Of a stretch of 14,884 nucleotides of DNA, positions 1 to 6,796 are shown piece after piece; the first letter of the stretch is position 1, and each line of letters starts with the position of its first letter. This DNA comes from Cyclobacteriaceae bacterium. GTDB lineage: Bacteria > Bacteroidota > Bacteroidia > Cytophagales > Cyclobacteriaceae. Location: assembly GCA_025363495.1 (NCBI GenBank), contig JANYDR010000280.1, positions 1 to 14,884 on the forward strand. The letters run 5' to 3'. The notes beneath the pieces are model-generated. The model ran no database searches, was not told where the DNA came from, and saw nothing but the letters and a program-made list of their open reading frames with translations. Made by a program: the position numbers and the translations under genes.

Positions 1-957
1 GGTTTTCATATCAAAGTAACTATAATGAAGCTGTGAAAATCCCCAGCTGCGATGCAAACCTATTGTGCCGTCGTACGCAAAGTTGCTGAACTGTGAATTA
101 GCTACATAGCCATCGTATTTATTCTGATACGCGTGAGCCATGATGTTACTGACGCGTGCACTCCATGCTATACCATTTTTTGTACCCGCAATGTGGGCAG
201 CGGTATTATAGAGGCCGTTATTACCCTGGTAACCTAAATTTATATCTCCTTTTATCTGACCTTCGGGGAGTGTTTTCTCAGGTATAAGATTTATAACACC
301 AGAAATGGCATCCGAACCATAAACTAGTGAAGCAGGACCTTTCAGTATTTCAACGCGGTCAACTGAATTGGGATCAACTTCAATTCCAAATTCATCTCCC
401 CACTGTTGTCCCTCCTGGCGCACACCATCATTAACAGTAACAACACGGTTATAGCCAAGACCGCGTATGACAGGTTTCGAAATACTTTGTCCGTCTGTGA
501 TTCCGGAAACACCGGGAACTTTTGACAATGCATCGATGATATTGGTGGATGCATTTTGTTGTAAGTAAGCGTTTGATACCTCAACAATTGGCACCGGCGT
601 ACTTTGAAACTCAGAGCTGACAGAATTTCCGGTTACAACGACCTCTTGAAGTACGCTCGAAGATTCTGAAAGGTTGAAGTCCTGCGTTATCTTCCCCTCA
701 ATTTTTATTTTTTCAGTTCGAATACCATAACCGACTAATCGTGCTTCTACGAGATAAGTACCGGTTGGAATATTAGTTAACGAATAGTTACCTGCTGAGT
801 CGGTTGCCGCTCCAATTTTTAAATCGGTGATGTAAATATTAACATCTGGCAACGGCTTGCTGTTAGACGCGTTGGTGATTTTGCCGGTCAGTATGTTCTG
901 AGAAAATCCTACTGTTCCGGCAAAAAGTAAAATGACAATAGTAAATATTTTATTCAT
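1..957 (-). CDS. TonB-dependent outer-membrane receptor, N-terminal part (truncated by window edge)
   Basis: Reading the minus strand from the ATG at 957 gives 319 codons open to base 1, so the C-terminal beta-barrel is off the window. Residues 1-20 form a Sec signal peptide (hydrophobic core TIVILLFAGTVGF, cleavage near FSQ). Residues 22-95 are a CarboxypepD_reg-like domain (TGKITNASNSKPLPDVNIYI). EVVVTG at 105-110 resembles a TonB-box region, and 118-226 is the plug domain, with IDALSKVPGV, VIRGLGYNR, DGVRQEGQQWG and VEILKGPASLVYGSDAISGVIN. Known role of the family: energised uptake of a metal chelate, cofactor or oligosaccharide across the outer membrane with TonB-ExbBD. The QEGQQWGDEFGIEVD stretch is reminiscent of metal-related receptors, but the substrate cannot be read from this part. 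It lies 141 nt downstream of the small membrane protein gene at 1099-1614 in the same direction, so co-transcription is plausible. Confidence 0.93.
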   Translation of the reverse strand, partial: MNKIFTIVILLFAGTVGFSQNILTGKITNASNSKPLPDVNIYITDLKIGAATDSAGNYSLTNIPTGTYLVEARLVGYGIRTEKIKIEGKITQDFNLSESSSVLQEVVVTGNSVSSEFQSTPVPIVEVSNAYLQQNASTNIIDALSKVPGVSGITDGQSISKPVIRGLGYNRVVTVNDGVRQEGQQWGDEFGIEVDPNSVDRVEILKGPASLVYGSDAISGVINLIPEKTLPEGQIKGDINLGYQGNNGLYNTAAHIAGTKNGIAWSARVSNIMAHAYQNKYDGYVANSQFSNFAYDGTIGLHRSWGFSQLHYSYFDMKT

Positions 958-1098
958 TGTAAATGATTATAGTTTTTAAGAATCTCTGACCAACAAAGGG
1001 TTTATAACGCAATTTCGTTGTGCGTATAGCAACGCCAGCTCGTTAACAGTAGGTTCTCTGTTTGAAGAAGATTGGAATAGCTAGCAGAAATAGAAAAA

Positions 1099-1614
1099 TT
1101 ATCCGCGGGGCGGCGGGCTTTCTATCGAGGGGGAATAAAAAAAATCTGAGATAAGATAAGCTGTACTCAATTCGATCGCACTGCTCTCAAAATAGTTGAG
1201 GTAGTTTTGAATGGAAGTTAAAAATGTGAGTGTTATAAATTTGACTATTTGGGTTGGCGGTGAACTTCTGTCATGCGAAGCCGGTTTGACAATCTCATCA
1301 AGAAATGCCAGCAGATTATCCTCCGCTTTATCGTGAAGAGCGTATATGATGATGGTATCACCCTGAACTTTGCGACGGGCGATATCAAACATTTTACCAT
1401 TTATTTTTATTTCATCATCATCAACCTTTGCCTTATTAAAATCATTTCTGGAAAATGAAAAGACTTCCAATTTTTCATCCGGAAGGTTTTTCAGAGCCAT
1501 TTTCATTTGCAAGTGAATCCGAAAGAGCTGCAAAGGGAAATAGAGTAACAGCCCCGCAAAATTTAGCAGTAAAAGTGAAATCAACAGAATCGAAAATAAT
1601 TTTCGCAGAGACAT
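1099..1614 (-). CDS. Small hypothetical membrane-anchored protein upstream of the TonB receptor
   Basis: 171 aa, ATG at 1614. Residues 5-28 are a strong hydrophobic segment with a basic N-terminus (MSLRKLF...), either an uncleaved anchor or a signal peptide. The remainder is a mostly polar domain of about 140 residues with an internal charged stretch (KVDDDEIKINGKMFDI), a short HDKAEDNLLAFLDEI helix, and a proline-rich tail SPSIESPPPRG. I do not recognise a named domain. From memory of Bacteroidota genomes, proteins of this size with one N-terminal TM helix and a proline-rich end often sit directly upstream of TonB-dependent receptors, sometimes in heavy-metal contexts; that is inference, not shown here. 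The pairing with the receptor suggests an envelope role, perhaps on the periplasmic face. No clear Bacteroidota-type promoter was found upstream. Confidence 0.8.
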   Translation of the reverse strand: MSLRKLFSILLISLLLLNFAGLLLYFPLQLFRIHLQMKMALKNLPDEKLEVFSFSRNDFNKAKVDDDEIKINGKMFDIARRKVQGDTIIIYALHDKAEDNLLAFLDEIVKPASHDRSSPPTQIVKFITLTFLTSIQNYLNYFESSAIELSTAYLISDFFYSPSIESPPPRG

Positions 1615-1649
1615 GATGCTGTTAATTTAGTAAAAACGCCGGGCAGAGC

Positions 1650-1689
1650 ATATAAAAGAGGGTAAGCGGTAGTAATGATATAAAAGAGG
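1650..1689. repeat. 12-bp direct repeat, two exact copies 28 bp apart
   Basis: ATATAAAAGAGG occurs at 1650-1661 and again at 1678-1689, in the intergenic region upstream of the small membrane protein gene (start 1614). The 28-bp spacing is a little under three helical turns. It could be a paired operator or simply AT-rich chance similarity; no function is assigned. Confidence 0.4.
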
Positions 1690-1865
1690 AGTTAAGATTA
1701 ATTGATACTTTAAAAGCGCAAACGAAATAGGGAAATCAAAAGCGGGATTTGGTCAATCAGCGATGATCGAAGAAGTAAGCAAGCAGTCTGAAATAAATGG
1801 TACCTGATCTATGAAATAATGTACGTTCGTGGTCGGTATACTATATCCAAATCACTTGATGCTCT

Positions 1866-2837
1866 TCATCTCAGTTTCATTTTTAGATCTCCAATAATTT
1901 GTTCTGCATGTACCCGTGAATTTTCTATAAACCATTTTCCAGTCCTCAATCCACCACATACTACTCCGGCGAGATACAGTTGCGGTACGCCTGATTCCAT
2001 AGTGACTTCATTATAAACAGGGGTATGATCAACATCATTCTGAAAAGTAACACCACAATCTTCCATAAACTTGAACGGCGGCTGATAGCCAGTCATCGCC
2101 AACACAAAATCATTTTCTATGATCACATCACCGTCAGGAGTATTGATCTCAACGGTAGTAGGGGTGATTCTTTTTATTGTTGAGTGAAAATAAGATTTAA
2201 TTGTTCCCTCCTTGATACGGTTCTCCATATCGGGTTTTACCCAGTACTTTACGTTATCCTTTATTCCGGATTCGCGAATGACCATTGTTACCTCTGCACC
2301 TTTGCGCCAGGTTTCAAGTGCTACATCTACCGCTGAGTTAGCAGCACCCACCACTACAATTTTTTGTTTGAAGTAAGGATGAGGTTCATCATAATAATGC
2401 TTCACTTTCAGCAAATCTTCGCCGGGCACGTTCAATAAGTATGGCAGATCATAGAACCCCAGCGCAAGCACCACAGCTTTCGCTGAATAAGTATTTTTTG
2501 AAGTGGAAATTTCAAAATTGTTATCATGTTTTTTCACTGACTTTACTTCTTCATAAAGGTTTACATTCAAATCCCAGGAAGAGCACACACGTCTATAATA
2601 CTCAAGTGCTTCCGCGCGATTTGGTTTCGGACTATGAGAAATAAAGGGTACTCGTCCGATCTCCAGCTTTTCTGAAGTAGAAAAGAACATCATGTTGTTT
2701 GGATAGTGATAGAGGGAATTTACAAGGCAGCCCTTTTCTATAATTATGTGAGACAATCCTGCTTTTTTGGCCTCAATTCCACAGGCAAGGCCGATGGGGC
2801 CGGCACCGATGATGAGTAGATCTGTCAAATTATTCAT
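1866..2837 (-). CDS. ypdA: YpdA-like FAD/NAD(P)H oxidoreductase (putative bacillithiol disulfide reductase family)
   Basis: 323 aa from the ATG at 2837, preceded by the purine-rich AAAAGAGA; a GTG at 2861 would add eight residues but places nothing recognisable ahead of the FAD motif. Residues 11-16 (GAGPIG) are the FAD-binding loop and 164-173 (GAANSAVDVA) the NAD(P)H loop. Other family landmarks are SLYHYP (41-46), FFSTSEKL (51-58), AMTGYQPP (247-254) and a C-terminal FIENSRVH (303-310). There is no CxxC, so it is not a thioredoxin reductase. YpdA reduces bacillithiol disulfide in Firmicutes, and bacillithiol is also known from Bacteroidota. Oddity: the cysteine reported as the active site in S. 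aureus YpdA (GGGPCG, Cys14) is Ile15 here; a Cys lies at position 19 instead. The family call is firm, the substrate call is not. Next upstream is a heptamer repeat and then a hydrolase gene in the same direction. Confidence 0.85.
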   Translation of the reverse strand: MNNLTDLLIIGAGPIGLACGIEAKKAGLSHIIIEKGCLVNSLYHYPNNMMFFSTSEKLEIGRVPFISHSPKPNRAEALEYYRRVCSSWDLNVNLYEEVKSVKKHDNNFEISTSKNTYSAKAVVLALGFYDLPYLLNVPGEDLLKVKHYYDEPHPYFKQKIVVVGAANSAVDVALETWRKGAEVTMVIRESGIKDNVKYWVKPDMENRIKEGTIKSYFHSTIKRITPTTVEINTPDGDVIIENDFVLAMTGYQPPFKFMEDCGVTFQNDVDHTPVYNEVTMESGVPQLYLAGVVCGGLRTGKWFIENSRVHAEQIIGDLKMKLR

Positions 2838-2885
2838 TAATGTCAAGTCTCTTTTAGCCACCCTCGCGATTCAACAACTGAAATA

Positions 2886-2973
2886 GTAATCGGTAATCAG
2901 TGACCTCCGTTTATATAGTAAAACTATTTCTCAACAGTCGACTCACTGATTACAGATCACCGACCACCGCTTA
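2886..2973. repeat. Degenerate heptamer repeat in inverted arms, copy A
   Basis: Left arm 2886-2909 reads as AATCGGT-AATCAGT-like units; right arm 2945-2973 reads on the same strand as ACTGATT-ACAGATC, then ACCGACC-ACCGCTT. The arms share an exact 11-bp inverted repeat, 2893-2903 with 2943-2953. Between them lies a smaller 5-bp hairpin (ATAGT/ACTAT, 2915-2927). The right arm directly abuts the TAG stop of the hydrolase gene at 2974. The RNA could fold into a long stem-loop downstream of that gene. Confidence 0.75.
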
Positions 2974-4707
2974 CTAGTACCTCCAACTCTTCACATCCGC
3001 ACCCTTCGGTGCACTCTCTTCGATTCTCTTTAAGATTTTTGGTAAGTATTGAGTATTGTAATGTAGTCTTGAAACCCAAATAGGAACAGTATGATCTCCA
3101 TTCCAGCAATGTTCAGCACGATCCCCATAATCAACTTCGCCTCCATAAAACGGATTGGTAGTAGTCTTTAAAAATCCTTCCATTAGGTAAACAGCATTGT
3201 TCAAATAAAGATTGTCCATATCACCACAATAGATATGAATTTTGCCTTTCAACTTCGGCCCGAGTGTATTCCAATCTCTTTGAAGTATGTAACGAAGATC
3301 ATAATGCTCTTTCCAGTAATCAGCAACGCCCTTATCAATTTCACCAGTTAGCTTGTTAAAAATTCTCTTTGGATAGCCATCTTCACCTTGTGGAGAGAAG
3401 ACTGCTTCCCAAACATCCCATTGCTCACCGCTTCGCGTTTTATCCCCAAGAGCAAGCTCGTAATGATTCCACTCTTCAACCGTTGTACTTATTTCCCCAA
3501 TGTTATTGCGATACGCTGGTCGTGCAACTTTTTTGAATTCACTTTCATAGTAATAAGCATTCTTGTCTTTGTAAATATTCATTTGCCCATATGACCTGAA
3601 GTCAATTGGATCGGGACAAGCAGCAAAGCAGCCATTAATTTCATCCGGATAAAACATCTGTACGGCGAGTGCTTCCCAACCTCCGGTTGATCCACCATAC
3701 GTGAAGCGCGACCAACCTTCACCTATTCCACGGAATTGTTTTTCTATTTCAGGAATCAACTCATGCATAATGGCATCTCCGTAAGGGCCCATATTGGCAG
3801 AGTTAACGGCGTATGAATCATCATAAAATGGAGTAGCATGTTGAATTTCAATCACGAGAAATCTCGGAAAGTTTTTGGCGGTCCATTGTTTGTAAAATTT
3901 GTAAGACTCTTCTGCCACGAATTTGTTGTAGCCTTTGATTCTAAATCGTTCATTATAATCAGTTGTATCCATGTTCGGATCGGCAGGCTCGGTGCTGAAT
4001 CCACCGAAGTCACTAGGAAAGTGTCCATGATAAATCATCAACGGATATTTCGACGCAGGATGTTCTTCGAAACCTTCCGGTAAAAGTATGTTTGCTCCCA
4101 GAAACATCGGACGTCCCCACCAATCAGAAAGGAGCTTGCTCTGGATTTTTATATGCTTCACATACTTCGTATCCTTTGCCGGCTCAACGGGAGGAATTTT
4201 CTGATCCATGGTAATTTTGACTGTCTCACTTTTTGAGGGATCAATCTTTATCTTGAATGGCTTGCTATAAAAATTTTCAGGCTTGCTTCTCCATTGCTGG
4301 CCTTCACCCATGTCGGGAGGAAGCTTGACAGATTTGCCGTTGCTAAGATTAAATGTTTCGTATCGATTGATCAGAGCCTGAACATAATAATCTCCAGCGG
4401 GAACTTTGCTTAATGAATCGAACGGATAGCCATAAGCGTTTTGGCTTATAACAATTTCCTCCCCTGGCTTCATTTCGTTTACATCCAGACCGAAGATTAA
4501 TTGTGCATTAAGACCATGTCCGATCTGAAATCGAGGCTCAGACTTATCATTGGAAGCGAGCATTAATAATAAGCGTCCATCCTGTGCCTGATCACTTAGT
4601 TCTTTTGTGAAAGTGATAGCGAACTTAGGCCCCTGGTCCTTTTTGGAGGGAGTGCATTGAGAGAGGAGGAGTGGGAGGAGTAATAATAAGTAGGGTAGTT
4701 TTTTCAT
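2974..4707 (-). CDS. Putative secreted or surface lipoprotein alpha/beta hydrolase (esterase-like), tandem paralogue 1
   Basis: 577 aa from the ATG at 4707; an in-frame ATG at 4740 would add 11 polar residues before the signal and is not matched in the paralogue. Residues 4-17 are a lipoprotein signal ending LLLSQC, with Cys18 as lipidation site; Gln at -1 is atypical. Residues 25-180 are a beta-rich N-terminal domain. From about 200 an alpha/beta-hydrolase domain follows: YPLMIYHGHFPSDFGGF, then the nucleophile elbow TYGGSTGGW with Ser340, the likely acid in CGDMDN (near 494-499), and the likely base in AEHCWNGDH (near 531-539). Family knowledge: such folds act as esterases, peptidases or acyl hydrolases; the substrate is unknown. 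It is gap-free alignable with the gene at 4832-6565; over residues 181-340 I count 34 differences, about 79% identity. Separated from it by 124 nt holding repeat copy B. Confidence 0.85.
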   Translation of the reverse strand: MKKLPYLLLLLPLLLSQCTPSKKDQGPKFAITFTKELSDQAQDGRLLLMLASNDKSEPRFQIGHGLNAQLIFGLDVNEMKPGEEIVISQNAYGYPFDSLSKVPAGDYYVQALINRYETFNLSNGKSVKLPPDMGEGQQWRSKPENFYSKPFKIKIDPSKSETVKITMDQKIPPVEPAKDTKYVKHIKIQSKLLSDWWGRPMFLGANILLPEGFEEHPASKYPLMIYHGHFPSDFGGFSTEPADPNMDTTDYNERFRIKGYNKFVAEESYKFYKQWTAKNFPRFLVIEIQHATPFYDDSYAVNSANMGPYGDAIMHELIPEIEKQFRGIGEGWSRFTYGGSTGGWEALAVQMFYPDEINGCFAACPDPIDFRSYGQMNIYKDKNAYYYESEFKKVARPAYRNNIGEISTTVEEWNHYELALGDKTRSGEQWDVWEAVFSPQGEDGYPKRIFNKLTGEIDKGVADYWKEHYDLRYILQRDWNTLGPKLKGKIHIYCGDMDNLYLNNAVYLMEGFLKTTTNPFYGGEVDYGDRAEHCWNGDHTVPIWVSRLHYNTQYLPKILKRIEESAPKGADVKSWRY

Positions 4708-4748
4708 ATTGATTGATAGGTTGTAATTCGAGTGAATCATTTGGAGTA

Positions 4749-4831
4749 GTCGGTAATCTGTTATCGGTAGATTGAGTTAAGAAGTATATTTTTCACCTAA
4801 CGGCGAACTACCGATTACCGACCACCGATTA
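4749..4831. repeat. Degenerate heptamer repeat in inverted arms, copy B
   Basis: Left arm 4749-4772 holds CGGT-AATCTGT-TATCGGT units; right arm 4808-4831 reads ACCGATT-ACCGACC-ACCGATT, the cleanest run of the heptamer in the window. ATCGGTAG at 4763-4770 is the exact inverse of CTACCGAT at 4808-4815. As in copy A, the right arm runs into the TAG stop codon of the neighbouring hydrolase (4832). It fills the gap between the two paralogous hydrolase genes. Confidence 0.75.
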
Positions 4832-6565
4832 CTAATACCTCCAGCTTTTTACATCCGCTCCCTTAGGAGCACTTTCAGAAATTCTTTTCAAAATCTTTGG
4901 AAGATACATTGTGTTATATCGCAATCGGGATACATAATTAGGATTGTCATGATCGCCATTCCAGCAATGTTCTGCACGATCACCATAATCGACTTCGCCT
5001 TTATAAAATGGATTTTTAGTTTTCTTTAAAAAATCCTCCATTTTATATACCGCATCGTTCAAATAGTAATTATCCATGTCACCGCAATAGATATGAATTT
5101 TACCTTCCAGTTTAGGGCCAAGTGTTTTCCAATCGCGTTCAAGAATATAACGCAGATCGTAATTTTCTTTCCAGTACTCAGCAACGCTCTTGTCGATATC
5201 TCCGGTGAGTTTATTTATCAGTGGCTTAGGATAACCATCATCACCTTGTGGTGAAAACGTCGCTTCCCAAATATCCCATTGCTCGCCCGACCTGCTATGA
5301 GTACCCAATACCAACTCGTAATGATTATTCTCTTCCATTGAAGCCTGTATCTGACCTAAATAATCCCGATGGGACGGTCTTGCAAGCTTCTTAAATTCAC
5401 TATCGTAGAAATAAGCATTTTTGTCTTTGTAGATATCGACTAAGCAATAAGCGCGAAAGTCGATCGGATCAGGGCATGCAGCAAAGCATCCATTGAATTC
5501 ATCAGGATAAAACATTTGAGCTGCCAATGCTTCCCAGCCTCCTGTTGATCCTCCATAAGTAAAACGTGCCCATCCCTGGCCGATCCCGCGAAATTTCTTT
5601 TCAATTTCCGGAAGGAGTTCATACATGATCGCATCTCCATACGGACCCTGATTGGCGGAGTTTACGGCGTATGAATCGTCGTAATAAGGAGTTGCATGCT
5701 GGATTTCAATAACGAGAAATCGTGGAAAGTTTTTACCTGTCCATTGTTTATAAAAATTATAAGCTTCCTGTTTTTCAAATTTCTTATATCCATAGATGTG
5801 AAAGCGTTCTGAATAATCTGTTGTATCCATTTTTGAATCAGGAGGTTCAGTAGCGAATCCTCCAAAATCGGAAGGAAAATGTCCGTGGTAGATCATGAGC
5901 GGGTAATGAGCATCCGGATGTTCATCAAAACCTTCCGGTAAAAGAACGTGTGCACCCAGGAAAGTTGGTTTGCCCCAAAACTCGGTAAGCTTCTGACTTT
6001 GAATTTTAATATGCTTTACATACTTCGTGTCTTCAGGTTCTTTGATCGGTTCGATCTTTTGATCCATTACTATTTTAATAGATTCAGCTTTAGTTGGATC
6101 GACGTTTATTTTAACAGGCTTGCTGTAAAAGTTACCAGGTTTGCTGTTCCAATGTTGTCCCTCGCCCTGGTCAGGTGGAAGCTTTACCGTTTTGCCATTT
6201 TTAAGACTGTAGGTTTCGTAACGATTGATCAGTGCTTGTACATAATAATCACCAGCCGGAATATCGTTTATGCTTTTAAGAGGAAATCCAAAAGCGGATT
6301 CATCCACAATAATATCGTCGCCGGGCTTCATACCATCAACATCTACACCAAAGGCAAGCTGTGTAGAGAGTACGAAGTTGATTTGATTTCTTGGCTCAGC
6401 TTTATCATTTGTAGCAAGCAAAAGCATCAGTCGCCCGTCCTGGGCCTGGTCACTCATTTCTTTAGTGAATGAAATGGAGAACTTTAGTCCGCTTTTTGAG
6501 TCTTTGGAAGGTGTACATTGGGATGCCAGAATGGAGAGGAGGAAAAGATAGGAGAGTTTTTTCAT
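4832..6565 (-). CDS. Putative secreted or surface lipoprotein alpha/beta hydrolase (esterase-like), tandem paralogue 2
   Basis: 577 aa, ATG at 6565. Signal peptide 1-16 (MKKLSYLFLLSILASQ) with Cys17 as likely lipidation site, again with Gln at -1. N-terminal beta-rich domain about 25-180, containing PAGDYYVQALINRYET (103-118), then the alpha/beta-hydrolase domain: GHFPSDFGGF (228-237), nucleophile Ser340 in TYGGSTGGW, acidic residues D496/D498 in CGDMDN, histidines H533/H539 in AEHCWNGDH. All catalytic candidates are conserved in both paralogues, so neither looks inactive. Same length as the downstream copy, with divergence concentrated in surface-looking stretches such as 218-265. Inference: a fairly old tandem duplication, both members retained. 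Transcribed away from the acyl-CoA synthetase gene; the 231-nt intergenic region carries repeat copy C and the other gene's promoter candidate. Confidence 0.86.
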   Translation of the reverse strand: MKKLSYLFLLSILASQCTPSKDSKSGLKFSISFTKEMSDQAQDGRLMLLLATNDKAEPRNQINFVLSTQLAFGVDVDGMKPGDDIIVDESAFGFPLKSINDIPAGDYYVQALINRYETYSLKNGKTVKLPPDQGEGQHWNSKPGNFYSKPVKINVDPTKAESIKIVMDQKIEPIKEPEDTKYVKHIKIQSQKLTEFWGKPTFLGAHVLLPEGFDEHPDAHYPLMIYHGHFPSDFGGFATEPPDSKMDTTDYSERFHIYGYKKFEKQEAYNFYKQWTGKNFPRFLVIEIQHATPYYDDSYAVNSANQGPYGDAIMYELLPEIEKKFRGIGQGWARFTYGGSTGGWEALAAQMFYPDEFNGCFAACPDPIDFRAYCLVDIYKDKNAYFYDSEFKKLARPSHRDYLGQIQASMEENNHYELVLGTHSRSGEQWDIWEATFSPQGDDGYPKPLINKLTGDIDKSVAEYWKENYDLRYILERDWKTLGPKLEGKIHIYCGDMDNYYLNDAVYKMEDFLKKTKNPFYKGEVDYGDRAEHCWNGDHDNPNYVSRLRYNTMYLPKILKRISESAPKGADVKSWRY

Positions 6566-6584
6566 GAAAAAAGGGTTTGTTAAA

Positions 6585-6687
6585 GGTGATCAGTAATCAG
6601 TTTTCGGTGGTTCGCAATATGGAATTATATCGTATTTCATTTCGAAGGCTAGCGAATACAGATTACCTGTCTACCGATCACCGATTA
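6585..6687. repeat. Degenerate heptamer repeat in inverted arms, copy C
   Basis: Left arm 6585-6616 reads GATCAGT-AATCAGT-TTTCGGT-GGTTCGC; right arm 6653-6687 reads ACAGATT, an irregular 8-mer ACCTGTCT, then ACCGATC-ACCGATT. GGTGATC at 6585-6591 is the inverse of GATCACC at 6676-6682. This copy lies upstream (promoter side) of the second hydrolase gene, within the divergent region shared with the acyl-CoA synthetase gene. Confidence 0.7.
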
Positions 6688-6744
6688 AGGTATTTCTATT
6701 TCACCGTTCATACAATCCTACTTGAACGAAAGGCGGAAATATGA

Positions 6745-6774
6745 TTTGGAAGAAAGGTAAATTCGCTACTTTCG
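6745..6774 (+). promoter_or_regulatory. Candidate Bacteroidota-type promoter of the acyl-CoA synthetase gene
   Basis: TTTG at 6745-6748 and TACTTTCG at 6767-6774 (one mismatch to TAnnTTTG) are 18 nt apart, within the 17-23 nt spacing known for Flavobacterium and Bacteroides housekeeping promoters. The predicted start site near 6780 would leave a 5' leader of under 20 nt before the ATG at 6797. Confidence 0.5.
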
Positions 6775-6796
6775 TCAGGTAACAAACGATTGAATT

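Noticed and set aside
2861..2861. GTG start for the YpdA-like gene
   Set aside because: The ATG at 2837 has a purine-rich stretch ahead of it and puts the FAD loop at the usual distance from the N-terminus.
4740..4740. ATG 11 codons upstream of the first hydrolase start
   Set aside because: It would put polar residues before the lipoprotein signal; the paralogue starts exactly at MKKL.
5948..6472. Open frame of 174 codons on the plus strand inside the second hydrolase gene
   Set aside because: It is antisense to a clear coding region with catalytic motifs; its translation is low in recognisable structure and no promoter or ribosome-binding site supports it.
2886..6687. CRISPR-like array
   Set aside because: Units are 7 nt, degenerate and in inverted pairs with no unique spacers between direct repeats and no cas genes.
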